A stretch of DNA of 64,000 nucleotides from Herbaspirillum rhizosphaerae (GCF_001189965.1 NZ_LFLU01000018.1:40188-104187); one strand, 5' to 3'. Shown: positions 54,308-62,489, numbered from the stretch's first letter. The notes: generated by a model not told the origin, from the sequence alone. A program made the numbers and translations.

Positions 54308-54523
54308 TTACTTGCCGACCTGGTTACCGATCACGCCGCCGACCGCTGCGCCGCCGGCCGTGCCGATGCCGCTGCCGCCTGTCAGCACTGCGCCGCCGAC
54401 CGCACCGACGCCGGCGCCGATGGCGGTGTTCTTGTCGCGTTGGGACATGCCGCTACAGCCGCTCAATACGGTGAGGGCGCACACAGTGATCGAGGTCACT
54501 GCAATCTTATGTATATTTTTCAT
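54308..54523 (-). CDS. Glycine-zipper lipoprotein (OsmB-like)
   Basis: 71 residues. A lipoprotein signal ends LTVLSGC (Cys23). The mature part is a glycine zipper (NTAIGAGVGAVGGAVLTGGSGIGTAGGAAVGGVIGNQVGK), as in OsmB and related outer-membrane lipoproteins. AGAGGTG precedes the ATG at 54523. Such proteins are commonly osmotic or stationary-phase induced. Confidence 0.85.
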   Translation of the reverse strand: MKNIHKIAVTSITVCALTVLSGCSGMSQRDKNTAIGAGVGAVGGAVLTGGSGIGTAGGAAVGGVIGNQVGK

Positions 54524-54632
54524 GATGACACCTCTATAAAAAGTTGATTGATGCTGCCGCTGCAGCAAATGATTCAGTTGAGCGCCGGTTTGCGAGGCGC
54601 ATACTTTTTAGACGACTTGAAGGCGGATAGTT

Positions 54633-54980
54633 TCACACCGAAGGACGTCCCAAACATTCGCTTACACTTGCGGGATCGTGCGAGTCACAAGCCTTCTTGC
54701 GCATCAGCGCGTGGTCATACACGATGACCGCATTACGGATCGACGAAGGATGCTTTCTCTCTACCATGTCGAGATAGCGGAATTTCTTTTTGTCCGATGC
54801 CGGCTTCACGCCGGATGCTTTTCCTGCTTGTGCATGGCTCTTCACCATGAGGACATGAGCGGCATCGTCGTTCGGCACCGGCACTGCTGCTTGCGTAGCG
54901 TGAGGGGTAGCGGCGACGGCAGCTGAGCATGCCATCATGCCGACCAGTACGAGCGAAGCAACGGTAACTGTTTTTTTCAT
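54633..54980 (-). CDS. Small exported protein, unknown
   Basis: 115 residues. The signal peptide (MKKTVTVASLVLVGMMACSAAVAA) precedes an unrecognised basic domain (KKKFRYLDMVERKHPSSIRNAVIVYDHALMRKKACDSHDPASVSECLGRPS) with two cysteines near the end. GGGAGGGATT is a strong ribosome binding site. No family can be named. Confidence 0.72.
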   Translation of the reverse strand: MKKTVTVASLVLVGMMACSAAVAATPHATQAAVPVPNDDAAHVLMVKSHAQAGKASGVKPASDKKKFRYLDMVERKHPSSIRNAVIVYDHALMRKKACDSHDPASVSECLGRPSV

Positions 54981-55140
54981 AATCCCTCCCTCGACATGTC
55001 CTGCGTACCAGGGCCTGTTAAGTCAATACCTGCCTGTTCTTCTCTCGGCCCATCATGACAAAAGCGGGAAAGGCTCAACAGCCGTGCTTCTCCGATTCTG
55101 GCGTAAGACGATTCCTACAAGAAAGAGCGGGCCGGCATGA

Positions 55141-55164
55141 AAATGGGAGCCTTCGCTCCCATTT
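55141..55164 (-). terminator. Terminator after csbD-like gene
   Basis: AAATGGGAGC pairs with GCTCCCATTT around CTTC; on the minus strand it is followed by TCATGCC. It lies 13 nt beyond the CsbD-like stop. Confidence 0.65.
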
Positions 55165-55176
55165 ACCGGCTCAGGA

Positions 55177-55350
55177 TCAGCGATCCTTCAGTGCTTCCTT
55201 GGCGTCGCCGTAGCCTTTTTGCAGGCTGCCGTCGATTTGCTTGGCGGCGCCCTTGACCTGTTGTTCCTTGCTGTTCACCATTTCACCGGCCTTTTGTTGG
55301 ACCTTGCCGGCTACCTGTTTTGCGCTACCTTGAACTTGATCTTTATTCAT
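55177..55350 (-). CDS. CsbD-family stress protein (1)
   Basis: 57 residues: starts MNKDQVQGSAKQVAGKVQQK and ends DAKEALKDR. It is hydrophilic and helical with the CsbD pattern G-x-A-K-x-x-x-G-K. The bipartite CCTAC-N18-CTTAT element lies 116-143 bp upstream on its strand. CsbD proteins are abundant general-stress proteins of unknown biochemical function. Confidence 0.88.
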   Translation of the reverse strand: MNKDQVQGSAKQVAGKVQQKAGEMVNSKEQQVKGAAKQIDGSLQKGYGDAKEALKDR

Positions 55351-55465
55351 GATGACTCCTGAAAGTTGAAAGACCAGTTACTGCGATGCTCAACAGTCAA
55401 CTGCACACATCTCCATGGATGGAAACGCGATGAGTTCATCTTAGCGAGGGGGATGGTGCGGGACT

Positions 55466-55493
55466 ATAAGACAGCCCCGCTTTGAAACGTAGG
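55466..55493 (-). promoter_or_regulatory. CCTAC-N18-CTTAT element (copy 2)
   Basis: The minus strand reads CTTGTCCTAC, 16 bp, GTCTTATAG. It shares CTTGTCCTAC exactly with copies 3 and 4. Confidence 0.6.
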
Positions 55494-55559
55494 ACAAGCA
55501 GAGTAAAAAACGACCTGAAAACCGAACCCCTTGTCAGGCTTATGTATCGGGCTTATGTA

Positions 55560-57614
55560 TCAGGCTTGCGCGGCAGGAGCAGCAGGTGCTGCAGGCGCGG
55601 CGATCGGCAGGCGAATGGTGATGAGGGAACCGTTGCCCGGCGTGGAACGGATATCGACTTCGCCGCCGAAGAACGTGGCGCGTTCGCGCAAACCGCGCAA
55701 GCCGTAGGTCTTGTTGTTGTCGCGCCGGTCTTGCGAAATACCGACGCCGTTGTCGCGCACGGTCAGGGCGACCTGCTCTTCATCGACATCCAGGATCACG
55801 TCGACCTGCGTCGCCTTGGCGTGTTTGGTGACGTTGTTGAGCATCTCCTGCAGCATGCGGTAGATGGCGATTTCCATCTGATGGCCGATGGCGACGTCTT
55901 CGTCCGGCAGGCTGGCCTTGCAGGTCATGCCGCTACGCTCGGCCAGCTCGTCCATCTGCTCGGTGATGGCGGCCTTGAGGCCGAACAGGTCGAGCATGTT
56001 GGGCCGCAACTCGGTCTGGATGCGTCTCGTGGTGCCGACCAGCGAATTCATCAGCCCCTGGATGCGCGGCTTGCGTTCCTGCCATTTCTCATCGTCGGGC
56101 AGGATCTTGTAGACGCTTTCCAGATGCATGCTCAGTGCCGTCAGCGAGGCGCCCATGTTGTCGTGCAGCTCGCGCGCAATCGCCCGTTTCTCTTCTTCGC
56201 GTACGGTTTCCAGGTGATTGGTCAGCTCGCGCAGCAGCGCGGTGCGCTCGACCACCGTTTTCTCCAGCTGCGCTTCACGCTCGCGCAGCGAGTCTTCCGC
56301 GCGTTTGCGCTCGGAGATGTCGGTACTGATGCCGATCACGCCCAGCACATTGCCGACCTTGTCGAACCAGGGCACGCGCGTCGATTGATACGTGAAGACG
56401 CCGTGCGGCAAATGCAGGGTCTGCTCGATGGTTTCCGGCAGGCCGCTGGCCATGACGCGCCGGTCGTCTTCATCGATGCGCTCGGCGTCTTCCTTGTGCG
56501 CGAACAGTTCGCGGCTGGCGCGGTACATCGCCTCTTCCCAGGTCTTGCCGACTTGCTGCAGCATGGCCGGATTGGCGAACACCAGCAGCCCCTGGCGATT
56601 CTTGACGAAGATCGGTTCGCGCGTGCTGTCGCTGACCGCGGTCAGCAGGGAATTGGTTTCCGCCAGCTTGGCGGCGCTCTGCATGCGCGCGCCGTATTCG
56701 CGATCGAGCCGGCCGGCGAAACGCCAGAAAATGAACACCACCAGCGCACCGTCGATCAGCGTCAGGAAAGGCAACATCAGGCGGTCGGCATAGAGGCCGT
56801 ATTCGGCGCCGCGCGCCACCAGCAGATTGAGGATCAGGATCAGCAGCAGCATCGACGGCAGCAGGCGGCGCAGCATGTTGCCGCCGGGCGCGTGACTGAC
56901 GATGATCGCCATCAGGCGATGCGAAGGCCGCGCCATCAGCAGCGCCGCGCTCAGCAACAAGAAGCCCAGCGCCGACAGGAAAGGAATCCCGGTCGAATAA
57001 TGCAGGAAGGTCAGCTTGTTGACGCCATACAGATAACCGACCAGAGGAATGGCGCTCAGACCGATCAGGATGAAGGCCAGATACTCGGCCGGATAGTGGC
57101 GTGCGTGGATGCGTACATCATGCAGCAGCAAGGTCAGCGCGATCAGGACGAAGCTGCCCGCCGCCAGCGGATGGATCGCCGCGCCGAACGCACTGTGCGC
57201 AAGGGAAATCGTGGAAAGCAAGCCCGGCAGGCGGTCGCCCAGCAAACTCAGTCCGAACACGTTCTGCAACAGGAAACCGGCTCCCAGCACCAGCAGCAGG
57301 CAGGCCACGATACGCGCAGAAATCGCCAGGCGGCGACTCGATTGGTCGACGTTGAGGCATTGCATGTAGAGCGCCGCCCCCGCCAGGATGAAACCGACCG
57401 CCGTGCTGCCCTGCACCGCGATCAGATCCGCCAGGATCTTGCGGTAGTCGTCTTCGGCATAACAGCTGATAAGCACCACCATGCCGAACAGCACGATGAT
57501 CATGGCCAGGCTCATCGCCGCCGTGACGATGCTGGCAAAATTCGCCTGCGTGGCGACGTAGTGCTCCAGCGATGAACTTTCACCGATCTCGTTGCGTACT
57601 GCCTTTATTTGCAT
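55560..57614 (-). CDS. Membrane sensor histidine kinase (NarX/DegS class) with PAS domain
   Basis: 684 residues. About eight membrane helices fill residues 28-300 (MASE-like input region). A PAS domain is at about 325-435 (STREPIFVKNRQGLLVFANPAML...GVIGISTDISERKRAE). The HisKA_3 dimerisation domain has His484 (RAIARELHDNMGASL). The HATPase has an N-box (MLNNVTKHAK, 591-600) and G1 DNGVGI (621-626). The tail is Ala/Pro repeats. Two response regulator genes follow on its right on the same strand. Signal unknown. Confidence 0.92.
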   Translation of the reverse strand: MQIKAVRNEIGESSSLEHYVATQANFASIVTAAMSLAMIIVLFGMVVLISCYAEDDYRKILADLIAVQGSTAVGFILAGAALYMQCLNVDQSSRRLAISARIVACLLLVLGAGFLLQNVFGLSLLGDRLPGLLSTISLAHSAFGAAIHPLAAGSFVLIALTLLLHDVRIHARHYPAEYLAFILIGLSAIPLVGYLYGVNKLTFLHYSTGIPFLSALGFLLLSAALLMARPSHRLMAIIVSHAPGGNMLRRLLPSMLLLILILNLLVARGAEYGLYADRLMLPFLTLIDGALVVFIFWRFAGRLDREYGARMQSAAKLAETNSLLTAVSDSTREPIFVKNRQGLLVFANPAMLQQVGKTWEEAMYRASRELFAHKEDAERIDEDDRRVMASGLPETIEQTLHLPHGVFTYQSTRVPWFDKVGNVLGVIGISTDISERKRAEDSLREREAQLEKTVVERTALLRELTNHLETVREEEKRAIARELHDNMGASLTALSMHLESVYKILPDDEKWQERKPRIQGLMNSLVGTTRRIQTELRPNMLDLFGLKAAITEQMDELAERSGMTCKASLPDEDVAIGHQMEIAIYRMLQEMLNNVTKHAKATQVDVILDVDEEQVALTVRDNGVGISQDRRDNNKTYGLRGLRERATFFGGEVDIRSTPGNGSLITIRLPIAAPAAPAAPAAQA

Positions 57615-57741
57615 GTGCCGAAGCCCCCGGATTGTGCCGTTGAGTGCGCAAACGTCACGTGGCGAACACGCATCTTCGTTCTTGCACCGGCTACATTATT
57701 TTAGACAGGTAATTCTGCCTGCGCTGCACGACATAAACCGG

Positions 57742-58209
57742 TCATGCCGGCGTGTAGCCGCGCAATGGCGCCATTCCTTTTCCCTTGCCGCTGAGTCTTT
57801 CGATCAGGCTGCGCAACTTGGTAAATTCAGAAGATTTGTCGAAGAAGAATTGCACGCCGTATTGCAAGCCGACACGGCGATAGGTGGCGCTGACATGATT
57901 GCTGAAGATGATCTTGAGCTCGTCATGGCTCTTCTTGCCGGAACGCGCCAGCGACTGCAACAGATTCATGCCGTTGCCCTGCCTGAGCTGGATGTCCAGG
58001 ATCAGCACATCGTAGCTTTCGTTTTCCAGATGGGCGGCGGCGTCATCTTCGGTCTCGGCATAACCGGCCAGTTCAACGCCCGGAATCTCCGCGAGGCTTT
58101 CCATGATCAGGTCGCGCACGTCGGCCGAATCTTCGACGAGGAATACCGTCAGCGGCGCATTCGCGCTGCGCCCCATCCTTTCCGACATTTCCTGCAATAC
58201 CTGTTCCAT
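57742..58209 (-). CDS. Stand-alone receiver-domain response regulator
   Basis: 155 residues with one REC domain and no output domain. The acidic pocket is Glu26-Asp27, the phospho-acceptor Asp72 (LILDIQLRQGNGMN), the switch Ser in IIFSNH and the conserved Lys125 (FFFDKSSEF). An extra 18-residue N-terminus and a basic C-terminal tail (RLSGKGKGMAPLRGYTPA) are present. It lies between the LuxR-type regulator and the kinase in one transcription direction, and may be a phosphate sink or a protein-interaction regulator. The ATG at 58209 was chosen (AGGAT upstream). Confidence 0.88.
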   Translation of the reverse strand: MEQVLQEMSERMGRSANAPLTVFLVEDSADVRDLIMESLAEIPGVELAGYAETEDDAAAHLENESYDVLILDIQLRQGNGMNLLQSLARSGKKSHDELKIIFSNHVSATYRRVGLQYGVQFFFDKSSEFTKLRSLIERLSGKGKGMAPLRGYTPA

Positions 58210-58303
58210 GATTACTATCCTGACACTCAAATCCAAAATCCCGGGCCGGTATGGCAAACGACAGTGCGGCGTATGGTCCGCACATTCCTGCCGTCATGTT
58301 TCG

Positions 58304-58933
58304 TCAATCGATCAGATTATTCTTGATGGCGTAATAAATGATATCGGCGTTGTTGGCCATATTCATCTTCTGCAATACGCGCGACCGGTAGGTGCTCACG
58401 GTCTTCACGCTCAGACAGAGTTCATCGGCGATCTGCGTCACGCCCTGGCCCTGTCCCAGCTTGTAAAAAATTTCATATTCGCGTTGCGACAGCGTTTCGT
58501 GCAGCGGTTTTTCCGAATCCACAGGATCGGTAGTCAGCAACTCCGCCACGCCGTAGCTGATGTATTTGTGGCCGCGCAGAATAGTGTTGATGGCGCTGAC
58601 CAGATCGGTCGCGAGCGCTTCCTTCTGTACATAGCCGCTGGCGCCGCTGCGCAGCACCTGCACCGCATAGCGGCTTTCCGGATGCATGCTCAGCATGAGC
58701 ACCGGCAAGGCCGGCTTTTCGCGTTTGATTTGTTTTAATACTTCGACGCCGCTTTTATCCGGCATCGCAATGTCGAGCAGGACAATGTCCCACTCCTGCG
58801 TACGCACCAGGCGGATCGCCTCTTCGGCGGTACTTGCTTCACCGCCGACTTCCATGTTCGGAATGTCCGCAATAAAGTGCTGGACACCAGCACGCACGAC
58901 AGCGTGATCATCGACTACCAATATTTTTGTCAT
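58304..58933 (-). CDS. NarL/FixJ-type (LuxR HTH) response regulator
   Basis: 208-209 residues from MTKILVVDD. The receiver has Asp8-Asp9 and phospho-acceptor Asp54 (VLLDIAMPDKSG), with VLMLSMHPE and YVQKEA at the switch positions. The LuxR HTH is near the C-terminus (LSQREYEIFYKLGQGQGVTQIADELCLSVKTVSTYRSRVLQKMNM). The nearby HisKA_3 kinase is the natural partner class. It is the best local candidate regulator of the stress island. Confidence 0.93.
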   Translation of the reverse strand: MTKILVVDDHAVVRAGVQHFIADIPNMEVGGEASTAEEAIRLVRTQEWDIVLLDIAMPDKSGVEVLKQIKREKPALPVLMLSMHPESRYAVQVLRSGASGYVQKEALATDLVSAINTILRGHKYISYGVAELLTTDPVDSEKPLHETLSQREYEIFYKLGQGQGVTQIADELCLSVKTVSTYRSRVLQKMNMANNADIIYYAIKNNLID

Positions 58934-59181
58934 AGTTTTTACCAGCATCAAGTTCAATGCTGCAGTCCTTCCTGATCAGGCAAATGCGGTACGACTGCGC
59001 TGTTCCTTGCCTGCTGTGCAGCGTTTCCGTCATTTGATTGAGTTGCCCGGCGGCACCGGGGCCTTCCGCGGCTAACTATACCTTATTACCTCTTGCTGCT
59101 TGGTTCCGATAAAACAATTGTCCGGCAAACAAGCTCCGGATCGGATCCGGGCGGCAGCCGCAGCCGCCGCCGGAAAAGACC

Positions 59182-59499
59182 TTACTTGAGGCGCAGGTCG
59201 TTCTTCACCGAAGTCACGCCCTTGACGCCGCGCGCCAGTTCGGTAGCACGGGTAGCGCTGGTTGCCGAGCTGACAAAACCGCTCAACTGCACGACACCCT
59301 TGTAGGTCTCGACGTTGATTTCGGCCGACTTCAGGTTAGGTTCCTGGAGGATGGCGGTCTTCACCTTGGTGGTGATGACGGCATCATCGACATACTCGCC
59401 GGTGCCTTCCTTGTTGGGACCGGAAGCGCAGCCGACCAGCGACACCATCATCAGTGCGAGGAAAAAGCCCATAAAGCGTTTGGTCAAAGATAAAGTCAT
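59182..59499 (-). CDS. BON-domain lipoprotein
   Basis: 105 residues. The lipoprotein signal ends MVSLVGC. A single BON domain follows (DDAVITTKVKTAILQEPNLKSAEINVETYKGVVQLSGFVSSATSATRATELARGVKGVTSVKNDL). It resembles half of OsmY, a periplasmic osmotic-stress protein that binds phospholipid. AAGGAGATC precedes the ATG at 59499. Confidence 0.92.
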   Translation of the reverse strand: MTLSLTKRFMGFFLALMMVSLVGCASGPNKEGTGEYVDDAVITTKVKTAILQEPNLKSAEINVETYKGVVQLSGFVSSATSATRATELARGVKGVTSVKNDLRLK

Positions 59500-59595
59500 G
59501 ATGATCTCCTTGTTGGTAAATTCGAATACATTAGTGTGATTGTTTTTATGGAGAAGCATCGCTACCTCTCCATGACCTTACTGGATTGCTGCGAA

Positions 59596-59973
59596 TTACT
59601 TGCCGTACTTGGCCTTGGCGGCGGTCGTGCACTTGTCTTGTTCCGCACCCTTCAAGGCATCGCACTTTTCCTTGGCGACGCTGTAATCGGCATCATTGGT
59701 GGTCTTGGCTGCATCCTTGTTGGCGTCCTTGGTCTTGCGCTTGGCCTTGGCGTCGGCGATCGCAGTTTCGTGCGCAGCCTTGGCTTCCTTATTGCAGACG
59801 TCTTCCTCATTGCCCTTGAGCGGCTTGCACTTGGCCTTGGCGGTCTTGTAGTCCGCATCGGCGGCGGCGACGTCAGCCTTGTATTGGGATTTGACGGCGT
59901 CGGCGGCGTTTGCCAGGCTATGCGCGCCGAAAGCGGCGGTGGTCAGGATGCAGGTGGCGATGAGTTTTTTCAT
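59596..59973 (-). CDS. Small periplasmic Ala/Lys-rich protein with internal repeat
   Basis: 125 residues. The signal peptide (MKKLIATCILTTAAFGAHSLANA) precedes two imperfect repeats, YKTAKAKCKPLKGNEEDVCNKEAKAAH and YSVAKEKCDALKGAEQDKCTTAAKAKY, each with a cysteine pair. These probably form disulfide-pinned helical hairpins. It is related to the protein at 53771-54097. Function unknown. Confidence 0.82.
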   Translation of the reverse strand: MKKLIATCILTTAAFGAHSLANAADAVKSQYKADVAAADADYKTAKAKCKPLKGNEEDVCNKEAKAAHETAIADAKAKRKTKDANKDAAKTTNDADYSVAKEKCDALKGAEQDKCTTAAKAKYGK

Positions 59974-60087
59974 GAGATTTCCTTTATTGATCTATAAGAC
60001 GAAATGGGTTGACGGAAATGCGGTCCGGGCGGGGGATCAGAGCGTAGCCCGCAGGCTCGCATCGATCGCGCACCTATGGCGCACGAA

Positions 60088-60300
60088 TCAATGACGCCAA
60101 TCCTTGTTGCTGTCCTCGAAAGCCTTGATCTGCTTTTCGGTTTCGTCCTTGTTGATGCCATATGCTTCCTGGATGCGGCCGGCCAGCTCTTCGCGCTTGC
60201 CGTTGATGGTGTCGAGCTGATCATCGGTCAGCTTGCCCCATTGCTGCTTGGCCTTGCCTTTAAACTGTTTCCAGTTGCCTTCAATGATGTCCCAGTTCAT
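60088..60300 (-). CDS. CsbD-family stress protein (2), YjbJ-like
   Basis: 70 residues starting MNWDIIEGNWKQFKGKAKQQWGKLTDDQLDTINGKREELAGRIQEAYGINKDETEKQI, the YjbJ form of CsbD. AAGGAGAACAGC is the ribosome binding site. In E. coli the homologue is among the most abundant stationary-phase proteins. The frame is open 22 codons upstream without similarity. Confidence 0.93.
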   Translation of the reverse strand: MNWDIIEGNWKQFKGKAKQQWGKLTDDQLDTINGKREELAGRIQEAYGINKDETEKQIKAFEDSNKDWRH

Positions 60301-60393
60301 GCTGTTCTCCTTGCTTGTTGTCGATAGTGTGGTTTTGCCAGACAGTGCCGGGGGCATGTCTTCCACCGGCGTCTATGCGCCGGTCAGGCGCAG

Positions 60394-60948
60394 TCAATCC
60401 AGCAGGTCGCTCATGTCGTCGGCGTGTTCTTCTTCCTTCGCCATGATGGAGATGAGCAAATGCTTGGTGGTCGGATCGTCGTCGCCGATGCGTTCGATCA
60501 TCTGGCGATAAGTCTCGATGGCGATACGCTCTGCGATCAGGTTGGCGCGAATCATCGACTTGATGTCGGTCGATTCGTCATAATCCGCGTGGCTGCGTTC
60601 GGACAGCTCGCGGGGGTTGAAATTCGGCTCGCCGTTCAATTGCACGATGCGTTCGGCGATCTGGTTGGCGTGCTGTTCTTCTTCCAGCGCGTGTTCGAGG
60701 AACTCGGCCTTGATCGGTTCGTTTTCCAGACCGGTCGCGGTGAAATAGTGACGCTTGTAGCGCAGCACGCAGACCAGCTCGGTCGCCAGCGCATCGTTGA
60801 GCATGGCGACCACTTCTTCACGATCGCCTTTGTAACCCTTGGTCACGGCGCCGTCGCTCAGCTTCATGGCGTCCTGGCGCACTTTCTCGCGGTCGATGTG
60901 AAACGGCTTGCCGCTGATGTGGTGCACCGTGGATGGTTTGCTTGACAT
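60394..60948 (-). CDS. Ferritin-like/bacterioferritin-type protein
   Basis: 184 residues in a four-helix bundle. Candidate di-iron ligands are ATELVCVLRYKRHYF, EHALEEEQHANQIAERI, LIAERIAIETY and AKEEEHADDMSDLL. It resembles the bacterioferritin/DPS-like ferritin family often found in stress clusters, where it stores iron or detoxifies peroxide. The N-terminal 40 residues are an extra basic extension (SGKPFHIDREKVRQDAMKLSDGAVTKGYKGD). Confidence 0.85.
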   Translation of the reverse strand: MSSKPSTVHHISGKPFHIDREKVRQDAMKLSDGAVTKGYKGDREEVVAMLNDALATELVCVLRYKRHYFTATGLENEPIKAEFLEHALEEEQHANQIAERIVQLNGEPNFNPRELSERSHADYDESTDIKSMIRANLIAERIAIETYRQMIERIGDDDPTTKHLLISIMAKEEEHADDMSDLLD

Positions 60949-60998
60949 GATCGTGTTCCTTTATCCGGTTGGCTGTATGGCTGAGGATGAGCCGGCGC

Positions 60999-61310
60999 TT
61001 AGCGTTCGCAGCTGCGCGACACGCACAGGCCGAGCAACAGGCCGACGCCGGTGGAGATGGCAATGGCCCGCCACGGGTTGGACTGCACGTAATCGTCGGT
61101 GGTGGCGGCGATTTCCTTGCCGGTCTGCACTACATACGATTGAATCCCCTGGGCCTTGATGAACGCACGGTCGAGGATTTCCTCGCCCTTGGCGCGCAGA
61201 TCGGCGGCTTTCTGGCCGGTTGCCGCAGCGGCTTCATTGAACAGTTCCTGGGCTTCCTGCAACAGCACCTGGACGTCGGTTCGGACGGTTCGCAATTTTT
61301 CTTCGCGCAT
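60999..61310 (-). CDS. DUF883 (ElaB/YqjD-like) membrane-anchored protein
   Basis: 103 residues. A long amphipathic helix (RTDVQVLLQEAQELFNEAAAATGQKAADLRAKGEEILDRA) is followed by a C-terminal membrane helix with the family motif NPWRAIAISTGVGLLLGLCVSR. E. coli ElaB/YqjD bind ribosomes or protect membranes in stationary phase. AAGGAG lies 8 nt upstream. Confidence 0.92.
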   Translation of the reverse strand: MREEKLRTVRTDVQVLLQEAQELFNEAAAATGQKAADLRAKGEEILDRAFIKAQGIQSYVVQTGKEIAATTDDYVQSNPWRAIAISTGVGLLLGLCVSRSCER

Positions 61311-61346
61311 TTTTTAACTCCTTGTTTGTTGGCTTCGGCTTATGGC

Positions 61347-61424
61347 TCAATACATGAAGTATTGAAGAACGAGCAGCATCAGCAGAGGCATACCCACTAA
61401 CCAGCAAAGCACCAGTTTTTCCAT
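61347..61424 (-). CDS. 25-residue single-helix membrane peptide (1)
   Basis: The peptide begins MEKLVLCWLVGMP and is one hydrophobic helix. It has the same length and pattern (basic start, W near 8, G-x-P near 11-13, aromatic end) as the peptide at 62490. Upstream spacing shows only a weak GGGTG. The bipartite CCTAC-N18-CCTAT element lies about 137 bp upstream. Confidence 0.6.
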   Translation of the reverse strand: MEKLVLCWLVGMPLLMLLVLQYFMY

Positions 61425-61560
61425 GATTGCACCCGTTTCGATCTGTTCTTGTGTCGTGAAACGAACCGCTTGTCTCTTCCTTGTTTCCCTGTAATCCGCG
61501 TGGCTACATAGCGTTGCGGACCCGGTAACTGAACGATACTTTCTGACTGCATCATCAGCG

Positions 61561-61588
61561 ATAGGACTGCTGCTGATTGCCTTGTAGG
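61561..61588 (-). promoter_or_regulatory. CCTAC-N18-CCTAT element (copy 3)
   Basis: The minus strand reads CTTGTCCTAC, 16 bp, GTCCTATC. The first part is identical over 10 bp to copies 2 and 4. Confidence 0.6.
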
Positions 61589-61627
61589 ACAAGGCCGGTA
61601 AAACACCATCCCTTGCATGACCCTCAA

Positions 61628-61846
61628 TCAGGGCGTAGCGTCCTGCGATAGCACATCGCTTTGTGCAGCCGGCGCCGGCATGGCCGGCTGAAATACATTG
61701 CCGCCTTCACCCTCCCAGCGTTGCAAGGCCTTGCGGTGCGCGCGTTGGTCGGCGCGCTGCAGGCGATTGGCGCAAATGTTGAGGACGGCAACGACTGCTG
61801 CACTGGAAATACCCAGCGCCAGCAACAGGCTTCGTTTGGTCAGCAT
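61628..61846 (-). CDS. Small membrane-anchored protein, unknown
   Basis: 72 residues. A single N-terminal helix (SLLLALGISSAAVVAVLNICAN) is followed by a basic stretch (RLQRADQRAHRKALQRWEGEG) and a Pro/Ala tail. CAGGGAGATC precedes the ATG. It starts 47 bp after the CsbD-like gene 3 stop and is probably co-transcribed with it. No family recognised. Confidence 0.7.
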   Translation of the reverse strand: MLTKRSLLLALGISSAAVVAVLNICANRLQRADQRAHRKALQRWEGEGGNVFQPAMPAPAAQSDVLSQDATP

Positions 61847-61893
61847 GGCGATCTCCCTGTTCTCTTTGTTAATTTCTTTGCGAGGCAACCGGC

Positions 61894-62100
61894 TCAGGCC
61901 GAGAGATGCTGCTTCGCAGAATGCTTGATCGAGTGCTTGATGATCTGGCGCGCATCGCCGAGGGTGCGCTGCACCTTGCCTGCTTCCTGCAATTGCAGGG
62001 CATGGCGGCGGCGCGACTGATCGCCGGAAACTCTGGCCATGTTTGCATGCAGACGTCCCAGTGCAATTTTCAGATTGCCTACCAATTGGTCTTTGTTCAT
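61894..62100 (-). CDS. CsbD-like protein (3)
   Basis: 68 residues starting MNKDQLVGNLKIALGRLHANMARVSGDQSRRRHALQLQEAGKVQRTLGD. It follows the CsbD layout (MNKDQ-x-x-G; G-K-x-x-x-x-x-GD) but is more divergent and basic. GAGGAG is the ribosome binding site. The bipartite element lies 64-91 bp upstream. Confidence 0.8.
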   Translation of the reverse strand: MNKDQLVGNLKIALGRLHANMARVSGDQSRRRHALQLQEAGKVQRTLGDARQIIKHSIKHSAKQHLSA

Positions 62101-62163
62101 GACGCGCTCCTCGGCTTTGATGATGCGATGGGAGGATCGTAGCAATGCCTTCGGGCAAGAGGT

Positions 62164-62191
62164 ATAGGACGCCCGCCCATTGTCTTGTAGG
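62164..62191 (-). promoter_or_regulatory. CCTAC-N18-CCTAT element (copy 4)
   Basis: The minus strand reads CTTGTCCTAC, 16 bp, GTCCTATACC. The second part resembles a sigma-S type -10 (CTATACT). Confidence 0.6.
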
Positions 62192-62268
62192 ACAAGATGA
62201 GAAGCCGCGCCGGCAAAGGCTTTCCGCCTATCTCCACAGTGATCGTTACCGATCTTTGCGCTTGCCTT

Positions 62269-62296
62269 CCTACAAGCGATTGCGCAGGCGTCTGAT
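62269..62296 (+). promoter_or_regulatory. CCTAC-N18-CTGAT element (copy 5)
   Basis: CCTACAAG, then GCAGGCGTCTGAT, matches copy 4 at about three quarters of the positions. The second half is degenerate (CTGAT for CCTAT). It lies about 190 bp before the 62490 peptide gene. Confidence 0.4.
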
Positions 62297-62489
62297 GGCC
62301 CCGGCGCGGTGCAGCTACTACGATGCAAACATTGGATGGCAAGTCGGCCGAAGCTTGGCAAGTCTTGGCAATACGTCAAGATTATTCCGCGCTTGCCGCC
62401 TGATCGCAGACAGGCACGCAAAGAACCGATGCGCGTCTCCTGGTCAATACGCAGCTCAATGCGTTGACCTCACATTTCAAGGAGCAGAT

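Larger units (their letters stand above)
62101..62489. other. Divergent intergenic region with two bipartite elements
   Basis: 389 bp between CsbD-like 3 (minus) and the small peptide gene (plus). It holds copy 4 (62164-62191, minus) and copy 5 (62269-62296, plus). Frames crossing it have no ribosome binding site or family features. Confidence 0.55.

Noticed and set aside
55101..55125. TTCCTACAAG near the gene at 54633-54980 as another bipartite element
   Set aside because: CCTAC is on the opposite strand to the gene and has no partner pentamer at 23 bp.
55482..57575. A 697-codon plus-strand frame opposite the histidine kinase
   Set aside because: Antisense shadow; the minus-strand frame has complete kinase motifs.
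59974..60010. GTCTTATAG upstream of the protein at 59596-59973 as a sixth bipartite element
   Set aside because: The second half matches but there is no CCTAC 23 bp upstream, so it was left out of the motif set.
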